Positions 18,260 through 28,335 of a DNA stretch of 64,000 bases are shown one piece after another. This DNA comes from Pseudomonadota bacterium (GTDB lineage Bacteria > Pseudomonadota > Gammaproteobacteria > Steroidobacterales > Steroidobacteraceae), in contig JAJYDK010000005.1 in assembly GCA_021777555.1 (NCBI GenBank), positions 62,001 to 126,000 on the forward strand, given 5' to 3'. Numbering within the stretch: position 1 is the first letter of the stretch; the number at the start of each line of letters is the position of its first letter. The notes beneath the pieces are model-generated. The model did not search any database, had not been told where the DNA came from, and saw only the letters and a list, made by a program, of their open reading frames with translations. The position numbers and the translations under genes were made by a program.

Positions 18260-19318
18260 TTATCTGAACATGGATCGGGGCGCGGGGACTGCGGACCGTC
18301 CGCACAGATCGGTCGCGAGCAGCGCCATTTCGTCCCAGGGGTCGCCCCGCAGGCGCCCCTTGATCATGCGATCGGCGCGCGCCGCGCGCACAGAGAGGGT
18401 GTGGAAGGACAGGCGCGGCGCACGGCGCACGGCCTTCTCGAGGGCCGCGCTCTGGCGCTGCCAGCCTTTCGGCCGGCCGGCCGGCTGGGCCAGCGTGCCC
18501 CACAGATCGCGCAGCGCCTTGTTCAGCGCCCACAGCACGAGTGTGGCCTCGGTTCCCTCGGCGCGCAGACCCGACAGCACCCGCAGGGCGCGCTCCGGCT
18601 CGCCCTCGAGAACCGCCTCCGACAGCCGGAAGACATCGAAACGCGCACTGTCGGCGACGCCCGAGAGCACCTCGTCCGCACCGATGCGACCCTTCGCGCC
18701 CAGCAGGCGCAGCTTCTCGAGCTCCTGGTGGGCGGCCAGAAGGTTCCCCTCGGTGCGCTCCGCGAGCACCTCGATCGCCTCGTCCGCAAGGTCGAGCCCG
18801 GCGCGTCGGCACCGACCCCGCAGCCAGGTGACGAGCTTGTCCACATCCACCGGCCACACCTGGACCCAGGCGCCGTGGGTCTCGACGGCTTTCACCCACT
18901 GGGCCGACTGCAGGTCGCGATCGAGTCGCGGGGTCAGGATGAGCAGCACCGTGTCCGGGTCACCCCGCTCGATCAGGGAGACCAGGGTGGCGCCGCCGGC
19001 CGCTCCGGGCCGTCCGGTGGGCAGGCGCACTTCGAGGAGCTTGCGCGAGCCGAACAGCGACAGATTGCCTGCGGAGGCGCGAACATCATCCCAGTCGGAG
19101 CCCCGCTCGAGAAAATGCACTTCCCGCTCGCTGAAGCCGGCCGTCCGCGCGCGCGCACGCACCGCATCGGCCGCCTCGCCGGTGAGCAGGGGTTCGTCAC
19201 CAGAGATGAGATAGGCCGGCAGGAGCTTCTGCTCGAGATGGGTATTGAGCGAGTCCGGCGTGAGCTTCAAGGCGGGCGGGGCAGTTGAGGACGGGCGCGA
19301 GAGGGCTCGTATTATCAT
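18260..19318 (-). CDS. holA: DNA polymerase III delta subunit
   Basis: Delta opens the sliding clamp in the clamp loader. The 352 residues carry the family segments PAYLISGDEPLLTGEAADAV, ASAGNLSLFGSRKLLEVRL and TEGNLLAAHQELEKLRLL. ATG 19318 with GGAAATAG upstream is used. It gives 16 extra residues before the usual family start (LKLTPDSL), possibly created when the upstream neighbour changed. In relatives lptE stands directly upstream; here a plus-strand peptidase gene begins 31 bases away and lptE is about 26 kb off. Confidence 0.93.
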   Translation of the reverse strand: MIIRALSRPSSTAPPALKLTPDSLNTHLEQKLLPAYLISGDEPLLTGEAADAVRARARTAGFSEREVHFLERGSDWDDVRASAGNLSLFGSRKLLEVRLPTGRPGAAGGATLVSLIERGDPDTVLLILTPRLDRDLQSAQWVKAVETHGAWVQVWPVDVDKLVTWLRGRCRRAGLDLADEAIEVLAERTEGNLLAAHQELEKLRLLGAKGRIGADEVLSGVADSARFDVFRLSEAVLEGEPERALRVLSGLRAEGTEATLVLWALNKALRDLWGTLAQPAGRPKGWQRQSAALEKAVRRAPRLSFHTLSVRAARADRMIKGRLRGDPWDEMALLATDLCGRSAVPAPRSMFR

Positions 19319-19339
19319 CTATTTCCGGCAATCTGATAG

Positions 19340-20326
<987 letters not shown>

Positions 20327-20395
20327 TCGCTGCGCGATCGCCGGGCGCCTCGTGCCAAGGCGACCGTTCGAATCATGGCGGCCCTGCCCTGCGGT

Positions 20396-20421
20396 GCGCT
20401 ATATTTAGCTGAATATAGCGC
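20396..20421. promoter_or_regulatory. ModE-like operator before the molybdate transporter genes
   Basis: GCGCTATATT and AATATAGCGC form a perfect dyad around TAGCTG. The core CGCTATAT...ATATAGCG closely follows the known ModE half-site pattern, in which a CG(C/T)TATAT arm is mirrored. It lies 16 bases before the TTG start of the substrate-binding gene, and a TATATT that could serve as a -10 box is inside its left arm, so repression by occlusion when molybdate is plentiful is the likely effect. No modE gene is in this window. Confidence 0.68.
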
Positions 20422-20436
20422 CATGGGAGCACGCCC

Positions 20437-21306
20437 TTGTCCATCGCCCGCGCCATTGCCGCCACGATGCTGGGGGCGCTCCTGTCTCTGTCCCCCCGGG
20501 CCGCCTGTGCCCGAGGCAACGTCGATGTGCTCTACGCCGGCTCGCTCGTCAATCTGATGGAGCATGGCATCGGCCCGGCCTTCGACCGTGAGAGCGGCGA
20601 TCACTTCCGCGGGTATGCCGGTGGCTCGAAGCTGCTCGCGAACGAGATCACGGGCCGGCTGCGGCGGGCCGATGTATTCGTGAGCGCCGCGCCGCGCGTC
20701 AACCGCCTGCTGATGGGGCCGCGCCACGACGGCTGGGTGAGCTGGTACATCACCTTCGCCCAGTCGCCGCTGGTCATCGGATACAACCCATCGAGCCGAT
20801 TCGCCCCGGCCTTCAGAACCCGACCCTGGTACCAGGTCGTGCAGACTCCGGGCATTCGCCTTGGACGGACAGACCCCAAGCTCGATCCCAAGGGTGCCCT
20901 GACCGTGCGCCTGATGCGCCAGGCGCAGGCCCACTACCACATCGCGGGATTGGCGAGCCGTGTGCTCGGCGCGCCCGAGAACCCGGCCCAAGTCCTGCCG
21001 GAAGAGGCGTTGGTCGGACGACTGCAGTCGGGAGAGCTCGACGCCGGGTTTTTCTATTCGACCGAGACCTCGGACGCACACATTCCGGCCATCGGTCTTC
21101 CCCCGGCCATCACACCGAAGGCGCTCTACACCGTCACCATCGTGCGTGACGCGCCGGATCCGCGTGCCGCCGAGGCGTTCGTGACCTTTCTGCTCGGTCC
21201 CCAGGGCCGCAAGCTGATGAAAGAGCACGGTCTCGCTCTGCGGGCGCTCGAGGTCACGGGGAACACGGCGGCGCTGCCGAGGCGGATCCGGACGCTGTTA
21301 AAATGA
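20437..21306 (+). CDS. modA: Molybdate/tungstate-type ABC transporter substrate-binding protein
   Basis: Exported binding protein of 289 residues. A hydrophobic signal peptide spans about residues 1-25 ending ACARG. The mature part opens DVLYAGSLVNLME and holds YAGGSKLLANEI, typical of the ModA/WtpA fold that binds tetrahedral oxyanions. The TTG start has GGGAG eight bases upstream. A fused permease-ATPase gene follows after 4 bases, and a ModE-like operator lies upstream; together these favour molybdate or tungstate, although sulfate-type ligands are not excluded. Confidence 0.82.
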   Translation: MSIARAIAATMLGALLSLSPRAACARGNVDVLYAGSLVNLMEHGIGPAFDRESGDHFRGYAGGSKLLANEITGRLRRADVFVSAAPRVNRLLMGPRHDGWVSWYITFAQSPLVIGYNPSSRFAPAFRTRPWYQVVQTPGIRLGRTDPKLDPKGALTVRLMRQAQAHYHIAGLASRVLGAPENPAQVLPEEALVGRLQSGELDAGFFYSTETSDAHIPAIGLPPAITPKALYTVTIVRDAPDPRAAEAFVTFLLGPQGRKLMKEHGLALRALEVTGNTAALPRRIRTLLK

Positions 21307-21310
21307 CCGG

Positions 21311-23137
21311 ATGAACCGCAAGGTAGCCTCGCCACTGCCATGGCTCGCGGGGCTCCTGGCGGTTTATCTCATCGCGCCGCTCATCGCCGGCGTGCAGCAG
21401 GCCGCTTTGGCCCGCTGGAGTGCGGTCGACTACGCGACCCTGGTCCATGCGTGCGAAATCTCACTCGCCAGCGCCACGACCGCCACTGCCCTGGTGGCCC
21501 TGCTCGGCGTTCCCTTGGGATATCTCCTGGCACGCTGGCCGGGCCGGGCGATGTCACTGCTCGGTTTTCTGGTACAGCTCCCCCTCGCGCTGCCGCCCCT
21601 TGCGAGCGGGGTGCTGCTGCTGTTCCTGGTCGGCTATGACTCGCCGCTCGGCCGTGTCACGAACGGCGCGTTGACCGACTCGTTCGCGGGTATCGTGCTG
21701 GCGGAAGCGTTCGTCGCAGCGCCGTTCGTGATCATCGCGGCACGATCGGCGTTCGCCGCCATGGATCCGGCGTTGGAGGATGTCGCGGCCACGCTCGGCC
21801 GCGGTCCTCTCGAGGTGTTCTGGCGGGTCAGTCTGGCGGTGGTGAGGCCCTCACTCCTCGCCGGCCTGCTCCTCGCCTGGCTGCGCGCCTTCGGCGAATT
21901 CGGGGCCACCGTCATGGTTGCCTACCACCCGTACTCGCTCCCGGTCTACACCTTCGTCGCCTTCGGGGCGCAGGGTCTGCCGGCCATGCTGCCCGTGCTG
22001 ATGCCCGCGCTCGTGCTGGCGCTGGCAGTGATGGCACTGAGCGGCGCCTTGGGCTCGCGCGCTGCCAGGCGCACGGCCCACGCGAGCCTGCAGACCTCGC
22101 CCGCGACGCTACGCCCCGAACCCCGCAAGGGGGGACCGGCATCCGATCCGCCGCAGCTCGCGATCGATGTCGAGAAGCGTCTCGAGGGGTTCCATCTGGC
22201 GGTCGCCTGGCACCCTCATTCACGCCGGCTCGCGATCCTCGGCCCCTCGGGGTGCGGCAAATCGCTGACCCTGAAGCTGATCGCCGGGCTCGAGCGTGCC
22301 GACCGGGCCGCTGTCAGGATCGGTCGGCGGGAGCTGTCGCACCGTGGTCCCGCCGCGCGGGCGGTGGCCTACGTGCCGCAAAGCTATGGCCTGTTTCCGC
22401 ACCTGGACCTGGCTGGACAGTTGCGCTTCCCGGTGGGCGCGCACCCGGGCGCGGCGGCCCATTGGATCGAGAGGCTGGGTCTTTCCGGCCTCGAGCACCG
22501 GCGCCCGGCGGAGTTGTCGCTCGGACAACAACAGCGCGTGGCGCTCGCGCGGGCGCTGGTCAGGCCGGCGGACCTGATGCTGTTGGATGAGCCGTTCTCG
22601 GCGCTCGACACGCCCCTGCGCGCATCGCTGCGCCAGGTGCTCCTGACTCTTCAGGATGAGATCGAGGGCATCACGCTGCTGGTGACGCACGATCCGCAGG
22701 AGGCGGCGCTGCTGGCCGATGAGATTCTGATTCTCGAGCGGGGACGCCCGCTGCAATCCGGCGCAACCCGCGATGTCTTCAGGCGGCCGGTGAGCGAGCT
22801 GGCCGCGCGGCTGCTCGGGGCAGACAACCCGGCGGAAGGCCTTGCCGCAGGCGAAACTCGGATCGATGTGGGCAATGGCGCCTGGCTCGAGGTATCGGGC
22901 CCGCCGCTCAGGCCGGGCCGGGTGGGCTGGAGCGTCCCGCCGGAGCGGACCTGGGTGAGATCCGATGGAGCGCACGAAGGCACGGTGGAAGCGCTCCTCG
23001 AGCATCCCACGCCGCAGCGCCTGGTCCGCTTCGGCAGCACGCGCCTGAAAGTCGCGGGCGGGAGCGATCTGCCGCCGGGCGCGCCTTGCCGCTTCGACAT
23101 CGATCCCGATCGCGTGCAGGTCTGGCCGCTCGACTGA
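21311..23137 (+). CDS. Fused molybdate-type ABC permease-ATPase (ModB-ModC)
   Basis: One 608-residue chain joins a membrane permease and a nucleotide-binding domain. Residues 1 to about 250 are a BPD_transp_1 permease with several hydrophobic helices and the EAA-like loop (about 152-175, ALEDVAATLGRGPLEVFW). After a hydrophilic linker (about 250-285) comes the ATPase: Walker A GPSGCGKSLT at 311-320, signature LSLGQQQRVALARAL, Walker B LMLLDEPFSALD and switch His in LLVTHD. The last 80 residues resemble the small regulatory TOBE-like tail of ModC. Usually ModB and ModC are separate proteins. It is coupled tightly to the binding-protein gene, with which it forms a complete importer. Confidence 0.88.
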   Translation: MNRKVASPLPWLAGLLAVYLIAPLIAGVQQAALARWSAVDYATLVHACEISLASATTATALVALLGVPLGYLLARWPGRAMSLLGFLVQLPLALPPLASGVLLLFLVGYDSPLGRVTNGALTDSFAGIVLAEAFVAAPFVIIAARSAFAAMDPALEDVAATLGRGPLEVFWRVSLAVVRPSLLAGLLLAWLRAFGEFGATVMVAYHPYSLPVYTFVAFGAQGLPAMLPVLMPALVLALAVMALSGALGSRAARRTAHASLQTSPATLRPEPRKGGPASDPPQLAIDVEKRLEGFHLAVAWHPHSRRLAILGPSGCGKSLTLKLIAGLERADRAAVRIGRRELSHRGPAARAVAYVPQSYGLFPHLDLAGQLRFPVGAHPGAAAHWIERLGLSGLEHRRPAELSLGQQQRVALARALVRPADLMLLDEPFSALDTPLRASLRQVLLTLQDEIEGITLLVTHDPQEAALLADEILILERGRPLQSGATRDVFRRPVSELAARLLGADNPAEGLAAGETRIDVGNGAWLEVSGPPLRPGRVGWSVPPERTWVRSDGAHEGTVEALLEHPTPQRLVRFGSTRLKVAGGSDLPPGAPCRFDIDPDRVQVWPLD

Positions 23138-23188
23138 CTCGGCCGCCGGGCCAGGCGTGCATCGCCCAACACCCGGCGATGCGCCGCC

Positions 23189-24112
23189 TCAGGCGAGCGC
23201 CCTGCGCGCAGTCAGGTACACCATGCGGTCGGTACTGAGCGCGTTCGGATTCTCGATGACCGGCCGCATGTTGCGCTCGAAATACTCCCGTTCCGCAGCC
23301 GTGAACTGCTCGGCCATGATGCGGCTCAAGGACGGAGCGAGCGGGTGCGGAGAGTTGTGCACGAAGGCATCCCAGGAACGCATGATCGAGGGTCCGGTGT
23401 CGATGTGCAGCTCCAGATGCAGATCTGTGAAGCCCGCCTCCTGCGCGAAGCGATGCAGGTCACGCTCGCAATAATTGGCGATCGGACTGGCGCTGATCTT
23501 CTGCTCGGTGTCGGGGAACTGCGCGGCCTTCCACCGATGCAGCAGGATCAGCAGCGGACTCACCCCTTGCGCCGGCTTCGAGTCGATGACCGCCTTGATC
23601 GCTTTGGCCTCGACCGCATCGTCCTGGAAAACCGGCTCCGCGAGGGAGATCCGTCCTCCGGGCTTCAAGACACGGTGGAATTCGCGCAGCGCGCCCGCCT
23701 TGTCGGCCACGTACGCCAGCGCTGAGCGGGTCGTGACGAGGTCCGCGGATGCATCGTCAATGCCCTCGAGGCGATCTGCCGCGCAGTGCAGGAACGAGCA
23801 CTGGCCGAGAACGCCGAGCGCCCCGGCCTGGGCGCGGGCGTGTTGCAGCATCGGCTCCGACACGTCCGTCAGCCATGCGCGCAGCGATTGACCGACGCGC
23901 TCCAGGGCGCGAAATGCGACGACCCCCTCCCCCGTACCGACATCCACCAACGTCTGACCGGCGGCGAGGTGCGCGCCATCGAGTACTCGGTCGATGTAGC
24001 GATCGACAACGGCGCGTATCGCCTCTTGCAGCCGAGGATCGTCCGCGTGCCGCTGGTGCAGCAGCCATTGCGACCACAGGTCCGACATCGGGACATTCTC
24101 GTTACTCACCAC
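23189..24112 (-). CDS. SAM-dependent class I methyltransferase
   Basis: The 307-residue protein has the Rossmann-like SAM fold: motif I VDVGTGEGVVAF (about residues 56-67), acid loop WLTDVSEPML, motif with VTTRSALAYV, and post-motif VLKPGGRISLAEPV. The GTG start at 24112 has GGAG six bases upstream; ATG 24088 is the alternative. The substrate is unknown; the UbiE/SmtA-like small-molecule methylase layout is the best guess. It is convergent with the transporter gene and 56 bases downstream of the decarboxylase gene on the same strand. Confidence 0.83.
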   Translation of the reverse strand: MVSNENVPMSDLWSQWLLHQRHADDPRLQEAIRAVVDRYIDRVLDGAHLAAGQTLVDVGTGEGVVAFRALERVGQSLRAWLTDVSEPMLQHARAQAGALGVLGQCSFLHCAADRLEGIDDASADLVTTRSALAYVADKAGALREFHRVLKPGGRISLAEPVFQDDAVEAKAIKAVIDSKPAQGVSPLLILLHRWKAAQFPDTEQKISASPIANYCERDLHRFAQEAGFTDLHLELHIDTGPSIMRSWDAFVHNSPHPLAPSLSRIMAEQFTAAEREYFERNMRPVIENPNALSTDRMVYLTARRALA

Positions 24113-24168
24113 GCGTCACTCCGGAACCGCACCCGCATCCACTGCATCTTACGCGGCGGCGACCGGTA

Positions 24169-25638
24169 TCAGAAATCCCCCGATGTCTCCAGTTTGGCCA
24201 CCTTTTCGGCCAGAACCTCAAGCGTGAGATCGATCGTCTCCAGATGCGTCCGGAAGCCAAGGACAGCCAGACGCAGGTAATAGCGTCCACCGATGCGAGT
24301 TGAGGACACGAAGACACGGCCGTCCTGCTGGATGGAGCGGACCAGAGCTTCGTTGAATGCATCCGCATCCCCGCGCTGGGGCAGCCACCGGTACGTGCTG
24401 ACCGTCAGCTCGGGCTCCGGACCCACCTCGAAGCCGAGGGACCGCACGCGCTCGTGGAAGTAGCGGGTGAGGCAGAGCTTTTCCTCCAGGCAGGCTCGGA
24501 AGGGCGCAACACCGTAGAGGAGCAGCGGGAGCCATAGCCGTGGGCCGCGAAAGTGCTTGCTGAGCTCCGGCGACAGATCGGCCGGCGAGTCGGCAGCCGG
24601 GGAATTCGCGACGGCATCCTGCATGTAGTCCGCATGGTAGTGATGGGCACGGGCCAGCTGCTCGCCGTCCCGCACCAGGACAGCGCCGATTCCGTAGGGA
24701 AGAAACAGGCTCTTGTGGGGATCCATGACGAGCGAGTCTGATAGCTCGAGCCCGCCAAGGCGCTCGCGCACCTCCCGGCAAAGCAGGAAAAAACCGCCGT
24801 ACGCCGCATCGACGTGATACCACAGACCCTCTGCGGCGGTGATCCGCCCGATGCGCTTCAGCGGATCGATCGCCCCGACATCGGTACTCCCCGCGGCGGA
24901 CAGCACCAGCCACGGCCGCAGCCCCGCCGCGCGATCGTCCGCGATGGCGCGCTGCAGCGCCTCGGGCACCATTCGCTGACCGGCGTCGACGGCCACCCGG
25001 TGCCGCACGCACTCGCCCAGGCCTGCGATCCGCAGCGCCTTCTCGAGGGAGTGGTGCGCCTGTGCGGTGAGGTAGACGACGGCCCGCGGAATGTCGGCAC
25101 AGCGCAGACCGTGAGCCTCGCGGGCCGTCACCACGGCGATAAGGTTGGCGATGCTTCCGCCGGAGGTGAGATTGCCGTGCGCGCCGGCGGGATAACCCGC
25201 CAGGCCGGCCATCCATCGAAGCAGCAGATTTTCCATCTCGACCGCCCCGGGGCCCGCGAAGCGGACGCCGGCATACTCGTTGGTGACCGCGGCGAGATAG
25301 TCGCCGAGCGCCGAGGCGTACAACCCGCCACCGGGTATGTAGGCCACGTGTCCCGGCGAAGAGGCCTTGAGGCCCGTGTCCTCCACGGCCCGCCGGAACA
25401 GATCCAGAAGCTCCTCCAGAGCCGCCGGCCCTTCGGAGGGGCGGTGTCCGGCAAGATCCCTGGCGGGAGCGGCATTGGCTTCGAAGGCGGGTACCGCGGA
25501 CAGCCTGTCGAGGAACGCCTCGGCGTGGCCCGCTACCGCCTCATGCAGCGCATGGCGTTCCCGCGAGTCCGGCTCGAGGGGTCGAGCCGCCCGCTCCAGC
25601 TCGCGAATGCGGGCGATGAGACCGCCTGTGGCATTCAT
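24169..25638 (-). CDS. PLP-dependent group II decarboxylase (second, divergent copy)
   Basis: A 489-residue pyridoxal-phosphate enzyme with His195 (AQAHHSLEK), Asp277 (WYHVDAAYGG) and Schiff-base Lys309 (VMDPHKSLFLPYG). It differs from the decarboxylase at 10.8-12.2 kb: it has SLFLPYG after the lysine and a longer N-terminus, and it lacks an obvious mobile-loop Tyr in the same context. Activity could be on aspartate, glutamate, tyrosine or a tailored amino acid. A methyltransferase gene follows on the same strand and a TetR gene precedes it at 25.7 kb; the three may be one transcript. Confidence 0.85.
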   Translation of the reverse strand: MNATGGLIARIRELERAARPLEPDSRERHALHEAVAGHAEAFLDRLSAVPAFEANAAPARDLAGHRPSEGPAALEELLDLFRRAVEDTGLKASSPGHVAYIPGGGLYASALGDYLAAVTNEYAGVRFAGPGAVEMENLLLRWMAGLAGYPAGAHGNLTSGGSIANLIAVVTAREAHGLRCADIPRAVVYLTAQAHHSLEKALRIAGLGECVRHRVAVDAGQRMVPEALQRAIADDRAAGLRPWLVLSAAGSTDVGAIDPLKRIGRITAAEGLWYHVDAAYGGFFLLCREVRERLGGLELSDSLVMDPHKSLFLPYGIGAVLVRDGEQLARAHHYHADYMQDAVANSPAADSPADLSPELSKHFRGPRLWLPLLLYGVAPFRACLEEKLCLTRYFHERVRSLGFEVGPEPELTVSTYRWLPQRGDADAFNEALVRSIQQDGRVFVSSTRIGGRYYLRLAVLGFRTHLETIDLTLEVLAEKVAKLETSGDF

Positions 25639-25707
25639 CCGACTCGGCTCTCGTGGCGCAGCGATGGGTCCGGAAGTATATCCGCCGACCGGCCGGGGCG
25701 AATGAGC

Positions 25708-26319
25708 TCAGAGGCGGCCTTTTGCGGCCGAGCGCGCACCACGATGAACGGTTCCCAGCAGCGCACGGACTGCCGATTGTAGAATTCGAGCGGCTCCGAT
25801 GCGTACCAATCGCCCGTCACTGGTGAACGCGCCGTCGATGAGCAGAGCGATCTGATACGCCACTTCTTCCGGATGCCGGGTCCCGATGCGGCTCACGATC
25901 GCCTTGAGCCGCTCGTACATCGCCGCCTTGTGACGGGCGCGGATCCGCCTCGCCGGGTGATCGGGGTCGGAGAATTCCGCCGCGACGTTGATCTGCGGGC
26001 AGCCTCGATAGCCCTCGCGGCTGACCCGCTGCCCGATCCACTCGAGCAGTGCCATCAGCTCCCGCCCCGGATCGCCCGCAACGGAGTCGACCGCGGCGTC
26101 CCATTGCCGCCAGAACTCCCGATCCTCGCGCTCGAGGTAGGCGGCGATGAGATCGTCTTTCGTGTGAAAGTGGCGGTACAGGCTCGTCTTGGCCACTCCG
26201 GATTCGGCGACGATCCATTCGACGCCGACCGCCCGGACGCCGTGCGCGTAGAACAAACGCGCTGCCGTGGCCAGCACGCGCGTCGCAGTATCGAGGTCAC
26301 CGGCATCGACTGACTTCAA
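25708..26319 (-). CDS. TetR-family transcriptional repressor
   Basis: The N-terminal helix-turn-helix (about residues 15-55, with VEWIVAESGVAKTSLYRHF) and a TetR_C-like ligand domain identify the family. The TTG start at 26319 is chosen because GGAGGAG lies six bases upstream; a GTG at 26340 would add 7 residues. Divergent from the reductase gene at 26458, with two perfect palindromes in the gap that are the likely operators. Ligand unknown. Confidence 0.88.
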   Translation of the reverse strand: MKSVDAGDLDTATRVLATAARLFYAHGVRAVGVEWIVAESGVAKTSLYRHFHTKDDLIAAYLEREDREFWRQWDAAVDSVAGDPGRELMALLEWIGQRVSREGYRGCPQINVAAEFSDPDHPARRIRARHKAAMYERLKAIVSRIGTRHPEEVAYQIALLIDGAFTSDGRLVRIGAARILQSAVRALLGTVHRGARSAAKGRL

Positions 26320-26403
26320 AGCGCCTCCTCCAGCGCACACACGGACTCGCCTCGACTATGCACGGGCCTGTCGCCAGGCACAATCGCACCCGGGCTTGAC
26401 GCC

Positions 26404-26419
26404 GCTACCGATCGGTAGC
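26404..26419. promoter_or_regulatory. Perfect 16-base palindrome, TetR operator 1
   Basis: GCTACCGATCGGTAGC is fully self-complementary and sits between the divergent TetR gene and the reductase gene. It shares the TACCGATCGGTA core with the second site 23 bases away centre to centre. Confidence 0.75.
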
Positions 26420-26425
26420 ATCATA

Positions 26426-26443
26426 CGATACCGATCGGTATCG
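26426..26443. promoter_or_regulatory. Perfect 18-base palindrome, TetR operator 2
   Basis: CGATACCGATCGGTATCG is self-complementary and ends 14 bases before the reductase start codon, so bound repressor would block initiation. Core identical to operator 1. Confidence 0.75.
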
Positions 26444-26457
26444 TTGAAAGGTCGTCG

Positions 26458-27483
26458 ATGCACGGGCCAGCCATTGCCGTTTACGGCGCGACGGGTCATA
26501 CGGGAGGATTCGTCGTTCGCGAACTCGAACGCCGCGGCTGGCCCACGCTATCGATCAGCCGCAATCCGGCGCGGCCGTCCGATGATGTCCATCGGCCATG
26601 GCGCTGCGCCTCGTGCGAGGATCCGGACGCACTCGATGAAGCGCTTACGGGTCTCGCAGCAGTCATCAACTGCGCCGGACCATTTCTCGACACCGCACCC
26701 GCCTTGATCGAGGCGGCGCTGCGGGCCGGAATCCACTATTTCGATGTCACCGCGGAACAGCGCTCGGCGCGGCAGTCGATCGCGACATACGAAGAGGAAG
26801 CGCGGGCGCGCGGCACCGTCGTTCTGCCGGCGATGGCGTTCTTCGGCGGACTCGCCGACCTGCTCGCGGCCGAGGCGACTCGCGGGCTCGAGGACATCGA
26901 GTCCATCGAGATCGGCGTCGCGCTCGAGTACTGGCACCCGACAGAGGGGACCCGGAGGACCGGAGAGCGCAACACCGCTCGCCGTCTCGTCGTCGCCGAG
27001 GGGATGCTGAGGCCGATACCGCGGCCGGCGCCCGTTCGGGAATGGATCTTCCCCGAGCCCTTCGGGGCGCAGGAAGTGATGGCGATGGCCCTGTCGGAAA
27101 TCGTCACCATTCGCCACCATATCGCCGCACGCAGCATTTGCAGCTACATGAACACGGCGCCGCTGCGCGATATCAAGGATCCGCGCACGCCTGCACCGGC
27201 GGCGAGCGAGTCCGGCGGACCGTCGGGGCAGCGCTTCGTAATGGAGGTGCGCGCCGCATCGGTCGATCGTCAGACCCGCATCGCAGCTGCAGGGCGTGAC
27301 ATCTACGCGGTCACCGCCCCGATCGTCGTCGAGGCGTGCGTACGGGTGCTCGAAAATCCGCCCGCGCGGGGCGGCGCCTATGCGCCGGCGCAGCTGTTTG
27401 AAGCGAATGGCTTCCTCGCGGCATTGGCGCCCCAGGTGCAGCTCATCAGGCCACCCGATGCCGGCTCAGCCGGCGCCAACTGA
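26458..27483 (+). CDS. Saccharopine-dehydrogenase-like NAD(P)-binding protein
   Basis: A 341-residue protein with an N-terminal Rossmann fold (IAVYGATGHTGGFVVREL) and the middle strand region VINCAGPFLDTAP, GIHYFDVTAEQ typical of saccharopine-dehydrogenase-like proteins (trans-acting enoyl reductases and related). GAAAGG stands before the ATG. It is under apparent TetR control via the two palindromes directly upstream. Its last 18 bases overlap the 3' end of the convergent XRE regulator gene. The substrate is unknown. Confidence 0.8.
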   Translation: MHGPAIAVYGATGHTGGFVVRELERRGWPTLSISRNPARPSDDVHRPWRCASCEDPDALDEALTGLAAVINCAGPFLDTAPALIEAALRAGIHYFDVTAEQRSARQSIATYEEEARARGTVVLPAMAFFGGLADLLAAEATRGLEDIESIEIGVALEYWHPTEGTRRTGERNTARRLVVAEGMLRPIPRPAPVREWIFPEPFGAQEVMAMALSEIVTIRHHIAARSICSYMNTAPLRDIKDPRTPAPAASESGGPSGQRFVMEVRAASVDRQTRIAAAGRDIYAVTAPIVVEACVRVLENPPARGGAYAPAQLFEANGFLAALAPQVQLIRPPDAGSAGAN

Positions 27484-28335
27484 CACATCCGCGGGGGCGG
27501 AGCGGATCAATGCCCGGATCTCGTCGAGATCCGCCGGGTTCACGGGGTTGTAGATCACGAGCGTGAGATCCGGGCGGCCGTCGACTGCGAATGCCGAGTA
27601 TTCGAACTCCAGCCGGCCGAGGGTGGGATGGCGGATGTGTTTGAGGCCCTCCCCGTGAGCGTGGACGTCATGGTCGCTCCACATCGCCCGGAACTCCGGG
27701 CTCAGTCGGCTGAGCTCATCGACCAGAGGTTGTACTTCCGCAGCGGCGCCGGCGCGCGCCGCGTCCACCCTGAAGGCGCCCACACAGAAGCGAGCGACGC
27801 TCTGCCAGTCATACTGGGCCGCACGCGCGCGAGGCTCGAGGAAGATGAAGCGCAGCACGTTGCGCTGCTCCGGCGGCACCGATCCAAAGTCGTGCAGCAT
27901 CACGGTCGCCGCCCGATTCCAGGCAACGACATTCCATACCGCGGTGCGGATCAGGGCGGGAGTTGGCGTCAGCGCATCGAGCACGCGCTGCAGCCGGGGC
28001 GTGACGCCCTCGCTCCTCTGGTAGCGCGCCTCGGGTGGGCGGCCCAGTCCGAGCAGAAACAGATGCTCGCGCTCGACGTCCGTCAGCAGGAGCGCGCGCG
28101 CGATCCGATCGAGGACCTCGGCCGAGGGCGCGCCCCCTCTGCCCTGCTCGAGCCATGTGTACCAGGTCGGGCTGATGTTGGCACGCTGCGCCACCTCTTC
28201 GCGACGCAACCCCGGCGTGCGCCGACGCTCCGGCGAGAACCCGAACGCGGCGGGATCCAGCTTCTCCCGGCGGCCCTTCAGATAGGTCCCGAGGACATTT
28301 GCCTGGCCCACATGCCGGCTCATCGTGTTATTCAT
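27466..28335 (-). CDS. XRE-family regulator with MmyB-like ligand domain
   Basis: Residues about 15-75 form a helix-turn-helix ([24 protein letters not shown]), followed by a PAS-like MmyB domain (about 105-270: [42 protein letters not shown]). Such proteins often control a neighbouring oxidoreductase, as here: the SDR gene starts 81 bases away on the opposite strand. The gap is AT-rich with repeated CATGATAAT words. The gene's 3' end overlaps the reductase gene at 27483. Confidence 0.88.
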   Translation of the reverse strand: MNNTMSRHVGQANVLGTYLKGRREKLDPAAFGFSPERRRTPGLRREEVAQRANISPTWYTWLEQGRGGAPSAEVLDRIARALLLTDVEREHLFLLGLGRPPEARYQRSEGVTPRLQRVLDALTPTPALIRTAVWNVVAWNRAATVMLHDFGSVPPEQRNVLRFIFLEPRARAAQYDWQSVARFCVGAFRVDAARAGAAAEVQPLVDELSRLSPEFRAMWSDHDVHAHGEGLKHIRHPTLGRLEFEYSAFAVDGRPDLTLVIYNPVNPADLDEIRALIRSAPADVSVGAG

